From positions 3,568,406-3,632,405 of the forward strand of contig NZ_CP151800.1 in NCBI RefSeq assembly GCF_038449125.1: a stretch of DNA of 64,000 nt, in the 5' to 3' direction. Position numbers and translations under genes: made by a program. Shown in pieces: positions 58,075-64,000 of this stretch. Under the pieces are notes generated by a model. That model was given only the letters and a program-made list of their open reading frames with translations. It was not told the DNA's origin and did not search any database. How positions within the stretch are numbered: position 1 is the stretch's first letter; every line of letters starts with the position of its first letter. This DNA comes from Kosakonia sp. BYX6 (GTDB lineage: Bacteria > Pseudomonadota > Gammaproteobacteria > Enterobacterales > Enterobacteriaceae).

Positions 58075-58758
58075 TTAGCGACAGAGACCAAACCCGCGCA
58101 TGCCTAAATGAAAATGGTTAGCGTGCGCGGCGTTATATTCCGGCCCAAGGCCGTTTCCGTAATAGCCGCAGCTGGCACTGAGCATCGCCCGCAGCCACGG
58201 CTGCGTACGCGCCTGCCGCCAGCCGCGCAGCACCGTGATCTGCTCGCCGTTCGCCAGGCGAAAGCCGCTCAGATCGAGCGCTTCCGCGCTGGCATGCTCA
58301 CTGCGTCGGGCGTCTGCCCGATTATAGATGTTGCGGCAGGCATAGCTTCCCAGATGATCGATGCGCGTCAACGCACTGCCCATCATATGTTGACTGAGCG
58401 GGCGCGCCTGCTGCTCGACAAACAACGCGGAACTGAGCGCCAGCGGGCAACTCGCCAGAAAGCTGCTGCTCAATTTCACTGGCCCAAAATCCCGCACACG
58501 CACCACATCGGTTAACGGGCAATCGCCGCCGCTGTTCGCCACCGGTGCGGACGAAATCAGCCGCTGCTGATTGGCCTGCGTCAGCAGCGCCGCGCAATCT
58601 TGTGGCGATAACCGCCGTAACTTGAACTGGGTAATGCGCCCCGGCGGATCGCTCAGTTGCAATGGCGCAAACGGGTTGTAATACGACGGCAGATAACGGT
58701 AACCCACAAAGATAACCGCCAGAAGAATGCAGATTACGACCAGGCTTTTCCCTCTCAC
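58075..58758 (-). CDS. Extensin-like C-terminal family protein (putative metallo-peptidase)
   Basis: 227 residues from GTG 58758, with GAGGGG six bases upstream. One N-terminal membrane helix (about 5-23) anchors a periplasmic domain. Metal-ligand-like motifs 'SEHASAEALDLSGF' (H...D) and 'HANHFHLGM' (H-x-H) match the arrangement in MepA/VanY-type D-Ala-D-Ala metallopeptidases, to which Extensin-like_C proteins are related. Three or four cysteines suggest disulfides. It is divergent from ddlA by 108 bp, placing a possible D-Ala-D-Ala cleaving enzyme next to the ligase. Activity is inference. Confidence 0.8.
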   Translation of the reverse strand: MRGKSLVVICILLAVIFVGYRYLPSYYNPFAPLQLSDPPGRITQFKLRRLSPQDCAALLTQANQQRLISSAPVANSGGDCPLTDVVRVRDFGPVKLSSSFLASCPLALSSALFVEQQARPLSQHMMGSALTRIDHLGSYACRNIYNRADARRSEHASAEALDLSGFRLANGEQITVLRGWRQARTQPWLRAMLSASCGYYGNGLGPEYNAAHANHFHLGMRGFGLCR

Positions 58759-58866
58759 ATCAATCCCCTCTGCTGTGCAAAAAACATTATGGCAGAAGGC
58801 CGCGAATCGTGCGTTTTGACGTGCTATGGTATGGGCTTTCTGAATACAGTATGAGTGAACGTAGAA

Positions 58867-59964
58867 ATGGCAAAACTGCGGGTAGGGGTCGTCTTCGGCG
58901 GCAAATCGGCGGAGCATGAAGTGTCGTTACAGTCGGCGAAAAATATCGTCGATGCGATGGATAAATCGCGCTTTGATGTGGTGCTGCTGGGGATCGATAA
59001 GCAGGGGCAGTGGCATATTAGCGATGCGAATAATTATTTGCTCAACGCCAGCGATCCGGCGCGGATCGCCCTGAATCCTTCGACGAACAGCGTGGCGTTG
59101 GTGCCGGGGGTTGAACAGCAACAGCTGATTCAGACGGAAAACAGCGCGCCGCTGCCCAATGTCGATGTGATTTTCCCGATTGTCCACGGCACGCTCGGCG
59201 AAGACGGTTCCCTGCAAGGCATGCTGCGCCTGGCAAACTTGCCGTTTGTCGGCTCCGATGTGCTCGCGTCCGCCGCCTGCATGGACAAAGATGTCACCAA
59301 ACGTTTACTGCGCGACGCCGGTCTGGCAATTGCGCCGTTTATCACGCTGACCCGCGCGAACCGCGAAACCATCACCTTTAACGACGTCCAGGCGCAGCTT
59401 GGTCTGCCGCTGTTCGTGAAACCCGCCAACCAGGGTTCTTCTGTTGGTGTGAGCAAAGTGACGAACGAAGCGCAATATCATGACGCAGTGCGCCTGGCGT
59501 TTGAGTTCGATAAAAAAGTGGTGGTGGAACAAGGCATTAAAGGTCGCGAGATCGAATGCGCGGTGCTGGGCAATGACGCGCCGCAGGCCAGTACCTGTGG
59601 CGAGATCGTGCTGAACAGCGAGTTTTACGCCTACGACACCAAATACATTGATGATAATGGCGCGAAAGTGGTGGTTCCTGCAGCAATAAGCGCCGAAGTG
59701 AATGACAAAATCCGCGAAATCGCCATTGAGGCTTATCAGACGTTAGGTTGTGAAGGGATGGCGCGCGTTGACGTGTTCTTAACGCCAGATAATGACGTGG
59801 TAATCAATGAGATCAATACGTTGCCGGGTTTCACCAACATCAGCATGTACCCGAAACTGTGGCAGGCAAGCGGCATTGGTTATGCCGAACTTATCACGCG
59901 ACTGATTGAGTTAGCGATTGAGCGCCATCAGGCTAACAGCGCCCTGAAAATTTCGGTCAACTAA
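58867..59964 (+). CDS. ddlA: D-alanine--D-alanine ligase A
   Basis: 365 residues from ATG 58867 ([21 protein letters not shown]), matching E. coli DdlA. ATP-grasp enzyme: '[10 protein letters not shown]', '[19 protein letters not shown]' and 'ARVDVFLT ... [11 protein letters not shown]' carry nucleotide and Mg ligands. It makes the D-Ala-D-Ala dipeptide for peptidoglycan. Confidence 0.98.
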   Translation: MAKLRVGVVFGGKSAEHEVSLQSAKNIVDAMDKSRFDVVLLGIDKQGQWHISDANNYLLNASDPARIALNPSTNSVALVPGVEQQQLIQTENSAPLPNVDVIFPIVHGTLGEDGSLQGMLRLANLPFVGSDVLASAACMDKDVTKRLLRDAGLAIAPFITLTRANRETITFNDVQAQLGLPLFVKPANQGSSVGVSKVTNEAQYHDAVRLAFEFDKKVVVEQGIKGREIECAVLGNDAPQASTCGEIVLNSEFYAYDTKYIDDNGAKVVVPAAISAEVNDKIREIAIEAYQTLGCEGMARVDVFLTPDNDVVINEINTLPGFTNISMYPKLWQASGIGYAELITRLIELAIERHQANSALKISVN

Positions 59965-59967
59965 GCG

Positions 59968-60189
59968 TTACTCCGGTTTATCTGCCGTCTCCTCATCATG
60001 CGGGCGACGGCGGATAATCAACCCGGCCAGCCAGAAACTGATCACCCACGTTACCAGCCCCACCGCGTAGCTTTGCCAACCTTTCGCTTCAAATCCCAGC
60101 AGGCCCACCACTCCATTCAGAATAAAAATCAAACCAATCGCAAAAGCGTAGTAGTGCCAGTCACGGCGAATTTTCTCAGGCAGCTTCAT
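59968..60189 (-). CDS. yaiZ: DUF2754 small membrane protein YaiZ
   Basis: 73 residues, two membrane helices (about 10-30 and 40-60) and a short charged tail. It matches YaiZ of E. coli in sequence and position, convergent with ddlA at 3 bp. Function unknown; GGAG ribosome site. Confidence 0.93.
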   Translation of the reverse strand: MKLPEKIRRDWHYYAFAIGLIFILNGVVGLLGFEAKGWQSYAVGLVTWVISFWLAGLIIRRRPHDEETADKPE

Positions 60190-60476
60190 GACAACTCCGG
60201 CAGTTAAAAAGCCATCATCGCACAGGACACTCTTTCGGTCTGTGGCGTATGCGGAAATTCTTAAATGTTACGTGAGTAATTAAAACGTTACAAAAATGTG
60301 AGCGCGAACAAAAATCGATAGGTTGGGATCATTCCCGGTATGAAATTATCACCATTCTGATGTTGACAATCCAGGAGTGGTGCCAGAATTAGCCTCAGTT
60401 ACACCTTCCGCACCGATTAATTCGAGCGTTTGAAAGTGAACATCGTTTGAAAAAAGTGAAGAGTACCGGAGGTCTT

Positions 60477-60785
60477 ATGGCTGACTTTACCCTGGCAAAA
60501 CCCTTCAAGGGCGCAAAAAAACGTGACACCTCCAGACCGGGTAATATCGCTTACGCCGTTTTTGTTTTGCTCTGCTTCTGGGCGGGAGCGCAACTTCTGA
60601 ACCTGCTGGTGCACGCCCCTGGCGTGTTTGAACATTTGATGCAGGCGCAGGATGTGACGCGCCCCCACGTTGAAATGGGGATGGGCGTAGGCACAATTTT
60701 CGGTCTTGTGCCTTTTATTGCGGGAAGCGCCCTGCTTGGGGTTATCTTCTTGGTTTTACGCTGGCGACACCGCCATTCCCGTTAG
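60477..60785 (+). CDS. yaiY: DUF2755 small membrane protein YaiY
   Basis: 102 residues from ATG 60477, with CGGAGG upstream; same length as E. coli YaiY. Two membrane helices (about 26-46 and 78-98) with '[14 protein letters not shown]'. Function unknown. The 287-bp gap before it is AT-rich and holds no other gene; a TTGACA at 60363 could be a -35 element but no fitting -10 was found. Its 3' end overlaps yaiW by 4 bp. Confidence 0.93.
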   Translation: MADFTLAKPFKGAKKRDTSRPGNIAYAVFVLLCFWAGAQLLNLLVHAPGVFEHLMQAQDVTRPHVEMGMGVGTIFGLVPFIAGSALLGVIFLVLRWRHRHSR

Positions 60786-61891
60786 TGCTGCGTCATGCAG
60801 GTGGCCCGACGATCGTCCACGCGCTTCGCAAACCATGCTGTTGTCAGGTTGCGCGTGATCTTCGGGCTTTCTAATTGAATCCCAGGCAACATCTCTCTTA
60901 CCAACGTTTTCCCACTTTTCTTTTCTGCCAATCGATAGACTTCACGGTAGAGTGTCGTCTCTTCGAATTTCTGGCTGTCGCCCCGCTCCAGTTGGCGGCG
61001 AATATCGCGGTCGCTCATTGAAAGCTGCGCGCCCAGTTTGCGTACCGCTTTTTCTGTGCTACCCGCTTCACTGCTGCCGTAAAGGATCAAATCGCCGTCG
61101 AGCGCCAGTTTCACGCTGGTCGCTTTGCTCACGGCATTCTGGAAAGCCGCATTGCGGCTGGCATACAGCCCGGCATTAAAATCAGCGAAACGGTAAATCG
61201 GCGCGCGATAACTGGCGGGATAGTTCAGCAAATGGTACGTGCCAAACCACAAACCGCCCCGGCGGCTGAACACTTCCTGGCGCACAGTACCGTTGATTTC
61301 CCACGGGTAACCCTCGGTATGCTGTTCGGCAAACGCCACGCTGACCTGCATCGGCCCGCCGGTATGTACCGGGTTGTAAGAACCAAACAGAGTTTGCCCC
61401 ATCGGCACCGTGCCAATCATGTCATCAAAAATAGCGCTCAGCTCTTTCTCGGTTCTCACGCGATCCAGCCGTTCGCTGTAACTTTTGCCATTCGGCGACG
61501 GGATTTTCAGCGCCGTGTGCACCAGCAGCGCCGGGACATGCAACCGCGCGGCGCGCTTATCGATCTCTTTCCAGGCGATTTTACTTAACCCCGGCACCAC
61601 AGGGTCAGACTGATAATTCGACTCCTGCTGCGCCACCGCCAACACCGAGCAGATGTTCTCCAGCGTCGGCGCTATTTTTTGGCTCTCAAAGGTGGTTGCC
61701 AGATCCTGCGCCCAGCCATCCCGGTCTTTCACACTGGCGGGGATCTTCTGGCGTACCACGCTCGCGACATCCAGCGGCTTTTCCTGCTCTTGCTCTTTCT
61801 CCGCTTCCTTTTTAGAAAGCGGGCCTTGCGTAGTACAACCGGCAACAATCAGTGCTGCCAGCAGCCAGCCAAAACGGGGTACCCAGGACAT
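60782..61891 (-). CDS. yaiW: Surface-exposed lipoprotein YaiW
   Basis: 369 residues from ATG 61891 with AGGA upstream. The lipobox is ALIVAGC, followed by a charged linker ([13 protein letters not shown]), slightly longer than in E. coli. The remainder matches YaiW ('[24 protein letters not shown]'; DUF1615). In E. coli and Sinorhizobium the sbmA-yaiW (bacA-linked) pair affects peptide uptake; YaiW is an outer-membrane lipoprotein. Thirteen bases separate it from sbmA. Confidence 0.95.
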   Translation of the reverse strand: MSWVPRFGWLLAALIVAGCTTQGPLSKKEAEKEQEQEKPLDVASVVRQKIPASVKDRDGWAQDLATTFESQKIAPTLENICSVLAVAQQESNYQSDPVVPGLSKIAWKEIDKRAARLHVPALLVHTALKIPSPNGKSYSERLDRVRTEKELSAIFDDMIGTVPMGQTLFGSYNPVHTGGPMQVSVAFAEQHTEGYPWEINGTVRQEVFSRRGGLWFGTYHLLNYPASYRAPIYRFADFNAGLYASRNAAFQNAVSKATSVKLALDGDLILYGSSEAGSTEKAVRKLGAQLSMSDRDIRRQLERGDSQKFEETTLYREVYRLAEKKSGKTLVREMLPGIQLESPKITRNLTTAWFAKRVDDRRATCMTQH

Positions 61892-61904
61892 AACGTTCCT
61901 TGTG

Positions 61905-63125
61905 TTAACCAAAATGATGAGGCACAGGCGTGATGTCCTGCCCATCAAGTTCGCGCTCGAAACTGCGCAAACGTTTATAGATAGACATCAATTCAACCAG
62001 CGTCGTCCAGGATGAGATCAAATACTGGAACGAGCTGCGCACCTGCTCAAATACGTTGGTGATTTGGCGCATCAGACCAAAAGTGATCGCTCCCGCCGCA
62101 ATCGTCGGAAACAGCACCACCAGGCCGAACACCACATCAACTTGCAGGTACAGGATACGGGCGATGTTGAAATACATATAGTGGAAATAGAGACGAAAAT
62201 AGTTTTGGCGCACCGCGCTAAATAGCTCAGCAACGGTATTGGGCCGTGCACGACCGGCGTCATCTTCGCCGTACACCAGCTCTTTACGGTACGCCGCTTC
62301 CACGCGTTGATTCTTAAATTCCAGCCCCGGCAGCTTGATCCCGATAAACGCCAGCAGCAGCGTACCGAACAGCGCCCAGCCAATGGCCGCAATCACCAGG
62401 CCGTAAGCCACATGCCCCACCAGCGGCAACTCCTGCACGCGCGGCGACAGCGCCACCAGCACCGGCAGAAACGCAATCAAGGTCATTACCGCATTGATAA
62501 AGCTGACGCCCATATCCTCCAGCGTCGAGGCAAAACGCATAGTATCTTCCTGCACGCGCTGCGCTGCGCCTTCGATGTGGCGAAGATGTTCCCAATGCGC
62601 CATGTAATATTCGTTCATCGCTGTGCGCCAGCGAAACACATAGTGGCTGATAAAAAAGCTGTTCAGCACCGACACGGTGACGGCGATCAGCGCGATCCAC
62701 AAAAAGACGCCAATTTCGCTGTAAAGCTGTTGCAGGCTGACAGTGTTTGGCGCGCTCAGCGCTTTCTGGATGAGATCGTAAAACGGCTCGTACCAGGCGT
62801 TAATCGCGACGTTCACTTCCACCAAAAACCAAGTGACGAAGATGATTAACGCCGTGCCCAGAATCGACCAGTACTGCCAGCGATGCGGCGATAACGTCAC
62901 CCAACATAGCGTGAATATGCCGACGCACACCGCGTAGTACGTATAAAAAAGCAAAAAGCTGGGGCACCAGAAACGCGTGGCGCTGATCGGCACCTCCGCC
63001 GAGACGCCGGTTAAGCGCATTAGCCAGGCTTCGCCGCCCGCCTGCCAGAAAACGACAGTGACCAGCGCCCAGATAAAAGCCGACACAAAGAACACGGTCG
63101 GCTTCGGAAAGAAAGATTTAAACAT
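61905..63125 (-). CDS. sbmA: Peptide antibiotic transporter SbmA
   Basis: 406 residues, the E. coli length ([21 protein letters not shown]). Inner-membrane ABC-transmembrane-like protein without an ATPase domain, driven by the proton gradient. It imports microcins B17 and J25, bleomycin and proline-rich peptides. Signature stretches are '[11 protein letters not shown]' and '[16 protein letters not shown]'. AGGAGA precedes the start. Confidence 0.97.
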   Translation of the reverse strand: MFKSFFPKPTVFFVSAFIWALVTVVFWQAGGEAWLMRLTGVSAEVPISATRFWCPSFLLFYTYYAVCVGIFTLCWVTLSPHRWQYWSILGTALIIFVTWFLVEVNVAINAWYEPFYDLIQKALSAPNTVSLQQLYSEIGVFLWIALIAVTVSVLNSFFISHYVFRWRTAMNEYYMAHWEHLRHIEGAAQRVQEDTMRFASTLEDMGVSFINAVMTLIAFLPVLVALSPRVQELPLVGHVAYGLVIAAIGWALFGTLLLAFIGIKLPGLEFKNQRVEAAYRKELVYGEDDAGRARPNTVAELFSAVRQNYFRLYFHYMYFNIARILYLQVDVVFGLVVLFPTIAAGAITFGLMRQITNVFEQVRSSFQYLISSWTTLVELMSIYKRLRSFERELDGQDITPVPHHFG

Positions 63126-63198
63126 AGGACTCTCCTGCTCATTTCTTATTATTTACAACAATGCTGTGTCTCTGATTTGCCCGCCGCGCAGCAGTGAC

Positions 63199-63222
63199 AA
63201 AAAAGCGCCGCAATGCGGCGCT
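63199..63222 (-). terminator. Intrinsic terminator of the isochorismatase-like gene
   Basis: AGCGCCGCAATGCGGCGCT hairpin, read leftward, followed by TTTTTTG. Confidence 0.9.
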
Positions 63223-63253
63223 GGTTCGCTTAATCTGACCTAAGGTTAACCCC

Positions 63254-63787
63254 TTAGTTCGTTTGCCATTCGTGAACAATTGTTTCGACAGTTTTCACCA
63301 ACACCGGATTTCCCGGCACCGTTAACGTTCGCCATACCTCATTGTAGTGATCGATCAAGGTTGCGGCCTGCGCCGCCGGGCGATTGGCGGTGGTGTGCGC
63401 GTCTTGCGCCACGGTAATGGCATAACCCCGGCTGGCACCGTTTTTCAGCGTCGTATCCACGCAATAATCGGTCGCGCAGCCACACATCACAAAAGCCGAA
63501 ATGTCGTGCTCGCGCAGCACGTTTTCCAGTTGGGTTTTGTAAAACGCGTCGCAGGCGGTTTTGGTGACGTACAACGCATTCGCGGGCTGGTTGAGTTCTG
63601 GCAATATCTCAAACCCTTTACTGCCCTCTTCCAGCCCGCCCTCTTCGGCATGCTGAATAAAAATGACGTTGTCTGCCGCCGCCGTCAGTTGGTTAATACG
63701 CGCCACGCATTGTTCGCGCGCCAGGCGCGGCATCTCGAAGACGCCGTTTTGCATATCCACGACCATCACTACCCGTTGACCTGCCAT
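63254..63787 (-). CDS. Isochorismatase-family cysteine hydrolase
   Basis: 177 residues from ATG 63787, with AGGAG seven bases upstream; the longer open frame is rejected. The catalytic triad of the family is visible as D11 (VVDMQNGVF), K76 (VTKTACDAF) and C109 (GCATDYCVDTT). Members hydrolyse small amides or vinyl ethers (nicotinamide, isochorismate, ureido compounds); the substrate here is unknown. It lies between sbmA and ampH, which are directly divergent in K-12, so it is an insertion relative to that map. Confidence 0.9.
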   Translation of the reverse strand: MAGQRVVMVVDMQNGVFEMPRLAREQCVARINQLTAAADNVIFIQHAEEGGLEEGSKGFEILPELNQPANALYVTKTACDAFYKTQLENVLREHDISAFVMCGCATDYCVDTTLKNGASRGYAITVAQDAHTTANRPAAQAATLIDHYNEVWRTLTVPGNPVLVKTVETIVHEWQTN

Positions 63788-63977
63788 TGCCGTACTCCTT
63801 TGCGGGGAAAAAAGGAGCTTATCACAGGCCTTTTCCGCGCTCGCCATAGGGAAAATATTTCATATTTACCCATCGTTACGGATTACGGCGAAACATTACG
63901 CTTATTCGCCCTTTGCAACGGGACGCTAAGTAGTATAAATACGCTCTATCTTTCCCCGTTATTAATGGATCTCTTCG

Positions 63978-64000
63978 TTGAAACGTTGTCTGCTTTTCTC
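63978..64000 (+). CDS. ampH: AmpH penicillin-binding protein, first codons (3' part outside window)
   Basis: TTG AAA CGT TGT CTG CTT TTC reads M-K-R-C-L-L-F, almost the N-terminus of E. coli AmpH (MKRSLLFS), and synteny predicts ampH divergent from sbmA here. Only seven codons are visible. A TATAAA-like -10 at 63933-63938 may be its promoter. An ATG at 63967 in another frame is less likely. Confidence 0.6.

Overview
The window is a chromosomal segment of a member of the Enterobacteriaceae, probably close to Enterobacter or Kosakonia. From about 23.4 kb to the right end it follows the Escherichia coli K-12 tsx-to-ampH map: secF, secD, yajC, tgt, queA, acpH, malZ, proY, brnQ, phoR, phoB, sbcD, sbcC, mak, rdgC, ppnP, aroM, yaiA, aroL, yaiI, proC, psiF, phoA, iraP, ddlA, yaiZ, yaiY, yaiW, sbmA and the first codons of ampH. 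REP/BIME repeats and one ERIC element, both typical of enterics, lie between genes. The genus cannot be fixed from sequence inspection alone.

The left 23 kb, between tsx and secF, is accessory. It holds (a) a secreted beta-lactamase-fold serine hydrolase; (b) a four-gene trans-envelope cassette of ABC ATPase, MacB/FtsX-like permease, LolA-like protein and outer-membrane barrel; (c) a compact 13-gene type II secretion (T2SS)-like operon with an MSHA/type-IV-pilus-style platform, a lipoprotein secretin and an embedded lytic transglycosylase; (d) a divergent LuxR-type regulator whose receiver lacks the phospho-acceptor aspartate; (e) an AA10 lytic polysaccharide monooxygenase and a GH18 chitinase with matching C-terminal chitin-binding modules; and (f) a three-gene phosphorelay: single-sensor-domain hybrid kinase, separate Hpt protein and RcsB/EvgA-like regulator. 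Together (c) to (f) look like a self-contained sense, regulate, secrete and degrade chitin module. This is the most interesting part of the window.

The syntenic part carries smaller insertions or replacements relative to K-12 (comparison from memory): a DUF3999/DUF2339 envelope pair beside malZ; a D-2-hydroxyacid dehydrogenase between malZ and proY; a Rieske-FAD oxidoreductase where dgcC would be; an MdtG-like transporter and an extensin-like peptidase before ddlA; and an isochorismatase-type hydrolase between sbmA and ampH. yajD, araJ and dgcC are not seen at their K-12 positions.

Recognisable control sites include Pho boxes before phoB and phoA, TrpR/TyrR-like operators before aroL, a GGAATATTCC palindrome resembling an RcsB box before the chitinase, and several intrinsic terminators. 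No tRNA, rRNA, CRISPR array, insertion sequence or prophage was found.
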